From positions 21,170 to 47,132 of the forward strand of contig QKYT01000818.1 of NCBI GenBank assembly GCA_003550305.1: a stretch of 25,963 nucleotides of DNA, in the 5' to 3' direction. Positions 1-9,825 of this stretch are shown one piece after another (positions within the stretch are counted from its first letter, which is position 1; every line of letters begins with the position of its first letter). Below the pieces are notes generated by a model. It worked only from the letters and a program-made list of their open reading frames with translations. It searched no databases and was not told where the DNA came from. The position numbers and the translations under genes are program-made. This DNA is from Glomus cerebriforme (Eukaryota; Glomeromycota; Glomeromycetes; Glomerales; Glomeraceae).

Positions 1-207
1 ATGAACCCCATTGAAAATTTATGGGACGAGTTGGAAAGACAAGTCCGGGCGCGCAAACCACTACCAAAAAATCGGGAAGAACTTTGGTCTGTACTTCAGG
101 AGGAGTGGGGTAAAATCNAAATTCATAAACTCCAAAATCTTGTTAATAGTATGCCTAACCGAATTAAGGCTGTATTAAACAGCAAGGGTAACCCCACAAA
201 ATATTAA
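1..207 (+). CDS. Tc1-like transposase, C-terminal fragment (partial at the left edge)
   Basis: This is the last 68 codons of a DDE-superfamily transposase, open to the left edge and ending in TAA at 205-207. The fragment opens with NPIENLWDEL. Its Glu (codon 5) matches the final catalytic acid of the DD34E triad in Tc1 transposases. The tail, ending in NSMPNRIKAVLNSKGNPTKY, has the usual family shape. The undetermined base at 117 makes codon 39 uncertain and could even be a stop. The two catalytic Asp residues would lie outside the window, so activity cannot be judged. Confidence 0.85.
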   Translation: MNPIENLWDELERQVRARKPLPKNREELWSVLQEEWGKIXIHKLQNLVNSMPNRIKAVLNSKGNPTKY

Positions 208-365
208 TAAATGATCCTTAAACTTTCAAATTTTGCCTTTCGAATAAATNAATTTTTTATAAAATTCACTTAGTAGTTTTTGAGAAAATTAAGTTTAAAT
301 TTTCGTAACGATTTTATAAATTTATTACACCTCGCAAGTGGTCAGTCACTTTTGGCAGGCCACTG
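1..365 (+). mobile_element. Tc1/mariner-type transposon, right-hand part (left end outside window)
   Basis: This is the 3' part of a Tc1-family DNA transposon: the transposase C-terminus, about 150 bp of 3' non-coding DNA, and a terminal sequence. The end, read on the minus strand, is CAGTGGCCTGCCAAAAGTGA; it starts with CAGT and abuts a TA dinucleotide at 366-367, as expected for this superfamily. Two ambiguous bases (117 and 250) lie inside it, which fits a multi-copy sequence that was hard to assemble. The left end cannot be seen, so completeness and target-site duplication cannot be judged. Confidence 0.82.
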
Positions 366-367
366 TA

Positions 368-1652
368 CAGTCGTGTCTGAAAGTGATGCCCAATTTGGTA
401 TGGTATTACAATACACCTAATTTACATTATTTATACTTCTTTTTTTTGGTTTAAATGTTTTTCTCATAATTTCATAACCTAATAAATGCATTGCAAAGTT
501 AAAAAAATAATGTCACATAGAACTGAGTTAACTTCTCAAAATAAAAGAAAAATACTAGCATATATGGAAATTTTAATCCTGCACAAATAGTAAGAAAAAT
601 GGGTCGTGACCCACCATAATAAGAAGAATTATTGACAGATACAAAAAGACAGGAAAAACAGAAAATTTACCTAGATCAGGTCATCCATCTACTCTCAGTA
701 ATAATGATAAAAATGCACTTATAAACAAAGTTATATGAAATTGATGCAAATCTTTACATGAAGTCATTAATACATTAGATTTAAATTGCAGCCTTACAAC
801 TGCTAAAAAAATATCACATGATGCTGAAATTTATTCCCATGTTGCTGCAAAAAAACCTTTTATCTCAGAAAAGCATGCATTAGCTAGTGTTAGTTGGTGT
901 GAAAAATATAAAGAAAAAACAGCTTATAATTGGGCACAAGTTATTTTCTCAGATGAATCAAGTGTTGAGATTGGCAAGTAGTCACAACAAATAAGAGTTT
1001 AGAGATACATAGGGGAAAGGTTTAACACTGAATGCTTAACACCTATATTTAAAAGTGATCAAAAATCAGTCATAGTTTGGGAATGATTTGCAGGAGGGAT
1101 AAAAGGGCCATTAATTTTTTATGATGAAAGTAAAGATGAAAATGAAAAAAATCAATTCAAATACTTACATTAGAATCCTAAATTCATATCTATATCCATT
1201 TTAGCATACAGTTCATGAGTTAACAGAGAAGGCTGCAATTTTTTAATAGGATAATGCACCCATTCATACTACAAAAATAACCAAGGATTGGTTGAAAAAG
1301 AATAAAATTGCAGTTATTGATTGGCCAGCAAATTCTCCTGACCTCAATCTAATAGAAAACATCTGAAAGCAGTTAAAAGACAACATCCAGAGTCATAAGG
1401 TCTTTCCAAGAACTATAGATGAACTTAAAGTTGCACTAAGTGAAGAATGGGAAATTTTGGATTGCTCCATTTTTGAGAAGGTTGTTGCTTCAATGTCACA
1501 AAGAATAAATGCAGTACTAGAAGCAAGGGGAGGGCCAACACATTATTAACCATTTTTAGTAATTATTTTTCATGTGAATTTTAATGTAAATCAATAAAGT
1601 TTTGCATTTTTGGTATTAATTTTAAATCGGGTGTTACTTTCGAATGCGACTG
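368..1652 (+). mobile_element. Degenerate full-length Tc1-type transposon (about 1285 bp)
   Basis: Both ends are visible. The left end begins CAGTCGTGTCTGAAAGTGAT; the right end, read on the minus strand, begins CAGTCGCATTCGAAAGTAAC. They form imperfect terminal inverted repeats of about 30 bp. TA dinucleotides flank it at 366-367 and 1653-1654, the expected target-site duplication. The length and a single transposase-like frame are typical of Tc1 elements. The copy is decayed. It sits immediately after the 3' end of the previous Tc1 element, sharing its TA. Confidence 0.85.
510..1549 (+). pseudogene. Tc1-like transposase pseudogene
   Basis: Starting from an ATG at 510, similarity to a Tc1 transposase runs to TAA at 1547-1549, but the frame is broken several times. 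Recognisable parts are a helix-turn-helix-like N-terminus, the segment GHPSTLS, the first catalytic Asp in FSDESS (codon at 952), the second Asp in DNAPIHTT (codon at 1250) and the catalytic Glu in NLIEN (codon at 1355). The last two are in one frame with exactly 34 residues between them, which is the DD34E signature. Stops interrupt the frame, including TAG at 1247-1249 where a Gln would be expected and TGA at 1364-1366 where a Trp would be expected. The copy cannot make a functional enzyme. Confidence 0.85.
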
Positions 1653-1654
1653 TA

Positions 1655-2880
1655 CATGTTGGTAGTTTTCGCTTGTATAAAAATAAAATAAAATTTATTT
1701 ATTTAAATATATTAGTACATTATATTCTCCTCTTTTTATTTTATTGCAATTTATCATCTTTACCTCGAGCATGAAAAAGATCAATATTATATTCCCAAAT
1801 TTATATATATGAAAAATAATTTATATAAGCTTAACGAATAATGCAAAATTAATTGTTTATTATTTAATTATATAAAAATTTCAAATAAAATGTTACAGTC
1901 TTATTATATTATTACTAATATCAGTATTAAATCTATCTCTAATTATACATTTTTTCTATATTTCTAATCTATTCTAAATAAATTATTAATGTTACTATCT
2001 TTATCTTATCCAAATATTGCTTATTACACAATCCCATTCAATATTATTTAATGTTCTCTATTATTCTTCTTTTGTCATCATTTTTAATCTTATATTTTCA
2101 TGCATATTCAACAATATTTTCTATTAATGTCAAATTTTATAATTTCATTCATTATGTCATCTCCATGTACTCATACAGTACTTTGTTTTCTCCTACAAAT
2201 ATACATCCCTTCTGTATAATATCTTCCTTTAATTTGACTGGATTATATGAATTATCATTTCCTAATGACTAACTATGCACATTAATAAATAATTTTCCAA
2301 TTAGAATTGTCCATTATTTAGTTAAAGTCGTATATTACATGATCTCCAAAAGCCAAGTGTTTATGTTCTGCAAATCTATAATATGGATATATCTGATAGA
2401 AAATCAACTTGAGATTACAACAGCAAACAAATTGGTCATTGTGAATAATTCTTCTGATTCTTTTTTCACTCTATTTCCTCTTTTCATTACCATTTTTGTC
2501 CATTTCTGTTTTGAATGATTTTGTTACTTTACTATTTTATTTTTCTCTATCCTTAATCCATACAACTCCACCTTTTATTTCTTATCTTTAAGGAAACATG
2601 TTAATTTGTTTTTTTTCTCATATTTGTTTCACATAATTCTTCTGTTATTGTAGTTCTTCAAGTTCTTTTAGGTTGTTTGCTGCTTCATCATATTTTATGT
2701 TTAATTTTTTCTTTTTTTTTTATATCTTTTGGTTTCTTTCTCTCTGAAAATATGGTTCTATCTGTAGATCATTTCGATTGTCTTCCTTTTGCTGTTCTTT
2801 TATTCTCTTTACATATCATTACGGAATTCTCCCATGTTATGATAAAATACTAAGGAAGAAAGTAAAAGGAAATTCTAATC
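1655..2880. other. AT-rich non-coding stretch, possible eroded repeat
   Basis: No convincing gene is visible. From about 2050 to 2820 the plus strand is strongly pyrimidine-rich. On the minus strand this gives short coding-like runs rich in Lys/Glu, broken by many stops, as seen in long-dead transposable elements. I could not assign it to a family. Short open frames here lack any recognisable motif. Confidence 0.4.
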
Positions 2881-3114
2881 TAAACCAAACCGCAGATAGG
2901 AAATACTCAACTATCTGATCGGTCTTTCCTTGCCTGATATGAGAAAGGTCAACTCATATACAGTATAAGGAAGATAAGAGGAAGTTTAAAGGAATTTAAG
3001 AAATCCAACCAGCCATGATAGGAGATACTCGACTATCTGACTGGACCTTCCTTGCCTGATACGAGGAAAACCTCTATATACAGTATAAGGAAAGATAAAG
3101 AAGAAGTTTAAAGG
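2881..3114. repeat. Two-unit tandem direct repeat (about 115-120 bp per unit)
   Basis: Two diverged copies lie head to tail, at roughly 2881-2996 and 3002-3114. Shared blocks in the same order are an ACCA..CC start, GATAGGA(A/G)ATACTC(A/G)ACTATCTGA, TTCCTTGCCTGATA, ATATACAGTATAAGGAA and GAAGTTTAAAGG. The stretch just before, about 2842-2880, resembles the tail of a third, partial unit. No protein reading spans it. It could be part of a transposon end or a small satellite. Confidence 0.8.
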
Positions 3115-3119
3115 GGTAG

Positions 3120-4868
3120 TTTATTTTTAAGAGGGTTATAGAGAGAAATAAAATTATAGAAAGAAAAGAGGTTAAAGGGAGAAAAGGGAGAATTCAGTGA
3201 ATCTAGTTTTTTTAAATTTAGAGAAAAAAAAATTTTTTAAAAAAAATGGTAGGTATTTATAAATTTTTTTTTTTACCTTTGTAAAATTTACAAAGAATGT
3301 GTCATGATTATTGATACAGTGTACTACTTAATTTAGTTTATTTTTATTACCAAATTTATAATCATGGGCTAATGGGCTAGCCAAGTAAATTATAATGGTA
3401 CATATGTGTCATAATACGCGTTGTGTATTAGTATATGATTAGGTAATATAACTAATATTAGAACTTAGAAGATACTGAAGATACTATAGCTTTAATATTC
3501 GTGTTGTCGTGTCACGCAAAATATCATAATGAAATTTTACTTATAAAAGTCAATCATATGATCATATGAATCCTGAATGTATTACAAAGATAATAATCTA
3601 ACTCAAATAAACTACAGTATTACTACCCATTTTTTTAAATAATGTTAGACGATCTTCGGAAAACTTAATGACAGCCTAACGGCAGTTCCTAAAATATATT
3701 CTAATATATTATGTAATGTGAATGGGGTATGAATAAAGTTTTATTATTATTATTATAAATAATGTTCTTTCAAGGAATTTATGAATAATTTGGCGGGATA
3801 TTTTCAGATTTATAAAAAAAAATAAATAAATAAAAGATAAATATAAAAATTTGATCATGACATCTTTATTATAATTGTTTTAAGATAAAAAAATAATTAA
3901 TTAAAAAAATAAGTAATTGATTTAAAAATTATAATTTCTGCTAACGTTGGCGAAGTTATAAATTTTAATTCCATGATTTATAATTAAACTGTGATATAGA
4001 AACCAATTTTCCATTAAAAAGAATAATTTTTTAATGATTAATGGCATTTTTAATTTTTTTAATTGAAAATTTTATTATTCATGACGAGATTAAATAAAGA
4101 AGTTTGGTATATGATTATGATCTTTACATCTTGCCAGATAATAATATCGCGACAGAATGTTAAAACTTGATAATTGTCGATAACATTGATAGTACCTACC
4201 AAATGAAGTAAAAGAGTAATTATACCTTCATTTTATTATATGCATAATCAATTAATAGAGTAGAGATCAAAATGATTTTAACTTTTGGAATATTATATTT
4301 TTGCGAATTCGTCACGAGCATAAAGAAAATGTTGTTTTATGGACTTTCAGAACTGGGTCTAAGTAAGTCTTTTATTTTATCATTTTCATTTCTTTTGTTG
4401 TTTTTTATTGAGCATAATGGGTGGAAGTATAGAATGCCTACTTTGTGTGTAATCTTTCCCAACACTGTATAGTCTTATGGTAGAGGTGGAACGGCATAGG
4501 GACAGCAATTCTTGTTGATAGCGCATTTACAAACTTATATTTGAATCATTAAATTTACTAAATTGTTAAACTAATACATTTTCAGGATTACCGACTTGTG
4601 AAACTAGTTTACAAATAACAAAATAAATTTAAATTCGTGATATTAAAAACTCATCTACGTGGAATATATGAATTAATACATAATGTTTCAATAAGGTAAG
4701 ATTATTATTTAATAATTGAAAAAAAATATATATATTTATAATTACAAGACATAAAACATTGCACAAAATTTTATTGAGTTCGGTATTTTTGACAAAAACG
4801 GAAATCATGTGCCGCGAGTCATAACTATTATATTTTCTTTTTATTTATTCTAAAATTAAATATAATCA
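3120..4868. other. Intergenic AT-rich DNA, no supported gene
   Basis: The region contains homopolymer-rich DNA at 3205-3275 and a stretch ending in AATAAAGTTTTATTATTATT near 3735-3757. The TTA repeat directly after an AATAAA-like signal looks like the 3' tail of a non-LTR retroposon, but no coding part is recognisable upstream. The remainder up to the 3' end of the GPI13-like gene is AT-rich, with no open frame worth calling. Confidence 0.45.
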
Positions 4869-7800
4869 TTATTTTAATATATCAGAAACTCTAGAAACTT
4901 CTTTGATAACTTTTGTACAAGCATAAGTAATAACAATAAAACATATTATAAGATCTATACATAATAAGTTAATACCACCTAACATAAATCTAGGCGCAAA
5001 AACCTTCCATACCATTAAATGTCTTCTAAACCATGACGCCCAAATTGCTGCACTAGTTGTCATTATAGAATTGTATAAAATATAATATATTACGGTTTTT
5101 GTAAGTGAATAATAAATTAAATTATTAGATTTTGTTGGTGATCTATTCCAGAATACCAATAAAGGTATTGCACATGTAAATAAAATTTGTGAAGATAATG
5201 TATTAAGTGTAATTAATATTGGTGTTGTCGTAAAATTTGCTTCATCTATTCCAATAAATCCTACCGACCATTGAATAGATGAAATTGTAGCTTGATGTCC
5301 GGTAGAAAAGAAAAATAATGTTCCACATAATGAGAATATTATAACTTCAAGAAAAGTTGTGTCACTTTTCCGAAAATCTTTATCATTATTAATATTTTTT
5401 AAAATTGGAATTAAATCAGCTTCTCTTTTTATATCAATAATTTCCAATAAAAACATTATTTGACATAGAGCTATGGAAAGCATCAATCCACCCATGGGTT
5501 TTTGAGTGATAATTAATAATAAATAAATAATTGTTAAGAAAATAAAATATGAGGCCCCATATGCATTACCAACTCCTAAAATTGCAAATATTTTTTGTGG
5601 AGATTGTTCGTCATTTGTTGATAATTTTCTCGAATGATTTGAATTCTTTTCGAGATTAATAATTTGTACGTCTAAACACAAAGGGTTTTTCCACCATGCA
5701 ATATTTCCAACTATGGTAGCTATTCCAAAAGCCATTCTAACCAAAAAATTTTTAAACCACCTAAATCCTTGATTGATTAACAAATTTGAGTTATCCTCTA
5801 AAGAACTTGTTGCTGTACTATTTTGAAAATCGCTATCTGAATTATCCATGACCCAATATGCTGCAGATAACATCAATCCAGCTCTTAAAGCCAAATCAAT
5901 CCAAAATGGAGCAATTCCATTAAAACTTTTTGTAATCAATAGTACTCTACGTATTATATAAGGTATTAATACAGCAAATGCTACTAAATTTAATAATACT
6001 GCTGGTGAAGATAATGAATTTGTTGAAGATGAATAAAATGTCATAACGCAATAAGGCATTTGTTCTTCCCGACATATAGTTGAATACGCGGCTATACGTA
6101 TTGCTATTAAAGAACTAAATGTAAACATTAACAATTTTATTCGTAATCGCTTATGTCTAATACTAAATGCCTTGATAAATATATAAACTCCAAACGTTTG
6201 CAATAATCCGACACTAATTCGATCTTCAAATATTGTATAGCTATTGGATGCAAATAATAATGCGTGAATAATAAGAAATAAAATTGCCAAAAATGAGTCA
6301 AATGTGAAATAACGTTTGTTTAAGCCAAATGATGTAAAAGAGAAAGAATTTTTAATAAACCAAATGAAATGACCAACAATGGAGCCAAGAGAGGCGCTTA
6401 AAATAATGAAATCCAAAGTTGAAAAATTGGAGTCACTAAAAAATGGTTCAAGTAAGAAACCAACAAATCCTAAACCTGCAAAAATTGTACTAATGATTCC
6501 TCCTATTAAAGCATACATAACACTCATCTGATTATTAATATTAATTGTATCACTTGTTCCTGCAAATATATGCAATAACATACTAACACAGCTTGCTATC
6601 AAAATACAAATTCCAGATATCATTAAAGCTAAATCAAACTGTGCCCATATTCGACGACATATAGATAAAGTGATCCTCAAAAAACTTATATATTGCACAA
6701 TCAAATTTTCTAAATCATCTAACGATGCATTCGAAGATTTATTCAGTAAACTGTATTGATTTTCTGTCTGCTCAAATAAATCTCTTAAAAAATGATGTGC
6801 TTCTTTTGATAGTTCAGCAGATGGCTGTTGTCGTGAATATTCAATAGTATACTGATAAACTTGTCTAGTGTTAAGCCTCACAACATTTAATAAATTTAAC
6901 AATTTTTGTTCAATACTTGAATTATTTTCTTCATATTTAGAATTAAGCAAAAATAATTCGGGAATTACACCACCTAAATTATTAAAAGGAATGGGCACTC
7001 CAAGTAACAACGACAATGTTGGTACAAAATCTATTTGAGGTATTCTTCTCCATTTTCCAAAATCTGTTGTAAAAGATTTTTGTCCACTTAAATCAATATC
7101 ATCAACTTTTTGTAATATCCGATGGAGAACTGTAGTTATACCTTCATCTATTGTCAGTTGTTTTTTACTATATACAAAAAGTGCAGATTCAACTTCATTA
7201 TCACTGTCACCACCGTGATCTCCCTTGGAATCCATTCCATGATCGCCCATAACAAGAATAATTGTATCTTCATCCACAGAATTTACAACATTCCGAATCA
7301 TCTCATTCATTTGATTCAATTTTTCTGACATTGCTGGATGATCTGGACCGTAACGATGTCCACAATGATCGACTCCTAAAAAATGTGCAATCAAAACATC
7401 CCAATCTGATTCGGAAAAGGATGAACCTTCATGGTATCTTTCTTTTTTTATAGTTGGACATAACAAATTTAATATTCCATCATCTACGGTATGAAGATCC
7501 CAAACATTTAAAGATGGAAATGGATGTGTCATGTTTGTTTCAAATTGATTTGGAAAAAGAGACACCCAAGTATCATCACCCATAAAAGCAATCTTTTTCC
7601 CTTGCTTAGATAACTGATCTATTAAATTATCTTCTTCGATAGATGATCCGGCAAAGTTGCTTCCGGCATCGATAAAAGTGGGTAGAGTTCCGGTTGTTAG
7701 AGCTTTTAGACGTTGTAATGTGGTAGTGGGAGCATCAGCTATATACTGAAACAACAAAGAATTATAAGGTTGAGAAGTTAAAAGTTCATGAAAAATAGGG

Positions 7801-8123
7801 AGCTTGTTTAAATAATGTGAGTGATCAATATCTAAATCGTTATTACTTGAATGAGAAGCCGCGAAATCAAATCTAAGAGCGTCGATTACAATTATCACAG
7901 TTTTTTGGAACTGTGTAGGGTACCAACAACTGTTAGGGTCAAGTCCTCGCGTTGTTCCATATTGACTATCTGTGCTATTCCAAAACGGTGTTTCAGAACA
8001 TTGACTTTTATTATTTAAAACTAAACGTGCCAGAAGAAAACCTCGTGTAAAAAGAAATAAACTTCCGAGATGTAATAAAAGTAACCAAATACAAAAGAAA
8101 CCTAAATATGTTGTTTTGTACAT
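4869..8123 (-). CDS. GPI13: GPI ethanolamine phosphate transferase 3 (PIG-O/Gpi13-like)
   Basis: This 1084-residue single-exon protein is an ER multi-pass enzyme. Its family adds phosphoethanolamine to the third mannose of the GPI-anchor precursor, the group that later links to protein. There is an N-terminal membrane anchor (about residues 5-27), then a lumenal alkaline-phosphatase-superfamily domain (about 65-390), then a long hydrophobic part with many membrane segments from about 494 to the end. Metal and catalytic motifs are intact: IDALRFDF (Asp81), APTTTLQRLKALTTG (nucleophile Thr around 134-135), GDDTW (183-184), HFLGVDHCGHRYGPDHP (His247, Asp252, His253) and MGDHGMDSKGDHGG (Asp294, His295, His303). 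The ALTTGTLPTFIDAGSNF stretch is typical of PIG-O rather than PIG-N or PIG-G. Length fits the family. Unlike every neighbour it has no introns. Confidence 0.95.
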   Translation of the reverse strand: MYKTTYLGFFCIWLLLLHLGSLFLFTRGFLLARLVLNNKSQCSETPFWNSTDSQYGTTRGLDPNSCWYPTQFQKTVIIVIDALRFDFAASHSSNNDLDIDHSHYLNKLPIFHELLTSQPYNSLLFQYIADAPTTTLQRLKALTTGTLPTFIDAGSNFAGSSIEEDNLIDQLSKQGKKIAFMGDDTWVSLFPNQFETNMTHPFPSLNVWDLHTVDDGILNLLCPTIKKERYHEGSSFSESDWDVLIAHFLGVDHCGHRYGPDHPAMSEKLNQMNEMIRNVVNSVDEDTIILVMGDHGMDSKGDHGGDSDNEVESALFVYSKKQLTIDEGITTVLHRILQKVDDIDLSGQKSFTTDFGKWRRIPQIDFVPTLSLLLGVPIPFNNLGGVIPELFLLNSKYEENNSSIEQKLLNLLNVVRLNTRQVYQYTIEYSRQQPSAELSKEAHHFLRDLFEQTENQYSLLNKSSNASLDDLENLIVQYISFLRITLSICRRIWAQFDLALMISGICILIASCVSMLLHIFAGTSDTININNQMSVMYALIGGIISTIFAGLGFVGFLLEPFFSDSNFSTLDFIILSASLGSIVGHFIWFIKNSFSFTSFGLNKRYFTFDSFLAILFLIIHALLFASNSYTIFEDRISVGLLQTFGVYIFIKAFSIRHKRLRIKLLMFTFSSLIAIRIAAYSTICREEQMPYCVMTFYSSSTNSLSSPAVLLNLVAFAVLIPYIIRRVLLITKSFNGIAPFWIDLALRAGLMLSAAYWVMDNSDSDFQNSTATSSLEDNSNLLINQGFRWFKNFLVRMAFGIATIVGNIAWWKNPLCLDVQIINLEKNSNHSRKLSTNDEQSPQKIFAILGVGNAYGASYFIFLTIIYLLLIITQKPMGGLMLSIALCQIMFLLEIIDIKREADLIPILKNINNDKDFRKSDTTFLEVIIFSLCGTLFFFSTGHQATISSIQWSVGFIGIDEANFTTTPILITLNTLSSQILFTCAIPLLVFWNRSPTKSNNLIYYSLTKTVIYYILYNSIMTTSAAIWASWFRRHLMVWKVFAPRFMLGGINLLCIDLIICFIVITYACTKVIKEVSRVSDILK

Positions 8124-8352
8124 TTCAAAATAATGTATGTTTATTTATATTCTTTGAATTTTGAAAATATAACAGATAATGCAATTTAATTATTTAAGGT
8201 AAGTAGATCAATGTAATTTAACGGAATTTGTGAAACGCCTTGTGCATCATTTAAATTTTAGATAAACAAAAGTATATAAGTACAGGCATGGTGAATAAAC
8301 TATTAAAACTGACATTTATAATTTAAAAAATCCAAATCTTTTTTCAGAAGAT
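8124..8352. promoter_or_regulatory. Shared divergent promoter region (GPI13-like / PARP)
   Basis: Only 229 bp separate the two divergent start codons, so the promoters must overlap. A TATA-like TATATAAG lies at 8273-8280, about 73 bp upstream of the plus-strand ATG. A pyrimidine run ending in CAG (about 8338-8347) sits just before that ATG and could be the acceptor of a 5' UTR intron. Mapping of transcript starts would be needed to place either promoter. Confidence 0.4.
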
Positions 8353-9503
8353 ATGTCTTTACTTAAAAGGCCTTCAAAATTAACGAATCTTTGGGAACTA
8401 GAGTCATCGGACGAAGAAAGTACAATGCAAGATGACGCAAGTTCTAGCCATTCATTCCCAAGGGAAGAATATGAAAAATTGAAGGACAAAACTCGACAAG
8501 GTTGTCTTTGTGACGACTGTGAGCGAGGTACGATGCAGTTTTTGAGGAAGAACTAATAAGCATTCAAAAAAAAATTATTTGTTAATTTCTTTCGTAACTT
8601 ATCAAATATAGCAATTGACCCGACAGTTCGTCCAGATTTTACTGCTTTGTTAAATATATTTACATCGGAAAAGTTATTGCGTCAAGCGGCTATATTTGCT
8701 GGAACACGCAAAATCAATGAAAAGATTGTTGACCACTTCCACACTTCTTGGAAACATCCTATGCATATGGGTGTACCAAATGTAGAATTTGTATCATTTA
8801 TGATGAGTGATAAGAAAGTCTGTTACAGATTTGATGAATACATGTCAGAATTATTGTTAATACTAGATGATCCACATGTAAAACCTTTATGGCATGGGAC
8901 AACTGTTAAATGCAAGTTTGATGATAAACCCTGTGACCCAACTTCCACAGATAGTTGTGCTGGATGCAATATATTAAGTAAAGGATTTGATATTAGTAAA
9001 AGTGGTTCAGCAAATCCATTTAAGAGGTAGATATTTTTTAATGCTCATTTAAATTGAAAATAAATTATTCATTTTAATTAATTTTATTTTCTTTTTATTT
9101 TTTTTTTTTTAAAAAAAAAAGATTTGGAACGGGAATTTATTTCGCGCCAAATTCTTCTAAAGCACATAGCTATGCTACTCCTAGAGGAGAAATGGAGGAT
9201 CTCTATACAATTTTATTTTGCTTTGTAGCTTTGGGAAGGTATGCAATCGTTATATATGAATAAACAATTATTGATTTAATTTTTTTTTATTCCTACTAAC
9301 CTTTTTCAAAAAAAAAAAAAAATAATAAATAAAGATGTCATACAACCATTGATGATATGCCATATTTAACGGAACCACCTTATCCTTGTCATTCAGTCCA
9401 TGGACGCATAGGACATAGACTGAATTACGAAGAATATGTAATTTATAGACCAGACGCAGTTGTTCCATTTGCTGCTGTAACATATAGAATGAATAAATGG
9501 TGA
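8353..9503 (+). CDS. PARP-family ADP-ribosyltransferase with H-Y-E triad
   Basis: The model has four exons, 8353-8527, 8612-9026, 9122-9238 and 9335-9503, giving 291 residues. The catalytic ADP-ribosyltransferase fold fills the C-terminal half. NAD-binding His153 lies in LWHGT, Tyr203 in FGTGIYFAPNSSKAHSYA and catalytic Glu269 in NYEEYVIY. This is the H-Y-E triad of PARPs able in principle to make chains, though it does not prove polymer formation. The N-terminus is short, acidic and Ser-rich, with a small Cys cluster (CLCDDC, residues 51-56) and no zinc finger, WGR or BRCT domain. It is therefore not a PARP1-type protein. Exons 2-4 are secure. The first intron (8528-8611, GTACGA donor) is less so, because an alternative frame inside it also looks protein-like. 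Confidence 0.85.
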
Positions 9504-9825
9504 ACAAATGTTATTATTAATAAATTATGACAATGAATTTTAATTGGTGTTTCCTTAATCACGTGATGAAAGATGACGTAACGTTACACGAATAAATAAG
9601 TGTATATATATGTACAAAATAAATTTTTTTTTTTTTTCAGTTAATTCCTGTTACTTACTAGCTTGTTTAATTTAAAGTTGCTATTGCTAATTCGCTATAC
9701 AAAGTTTAATAGTGAATTAAATTAAATCTTATTTCTATCGCTTGAAAATATTTTAATATACATTTATATTTACTTAGACAACCCATTAGCTATTTCCATA
9801 ATTTTTTTTAGTTGTAAATTAAACT

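Noticed and set aside
2051..2272. 73-codon Ser/Phe/Ile-rich open frame
   Set aside because: Its composition follows from the pyrimidine-rich strand. No motif, and it sits in a region resembling eroded repeat DNA.
4272..4472. 66-codon open frame with hydrophobic content on the plus strand
   Set aside because: No domain, splice-supported extension or recognisable family; AT-rich composition alone yields such frames. Its C-terminal part lies in ordinary intergenic DNA.
8353..8556. Stand-alone 67-residue protein
   Set aside because: The frame continues into the PARP body if a GT-AG intron at 8528-8611 is removed, so it is better read as exon 1.
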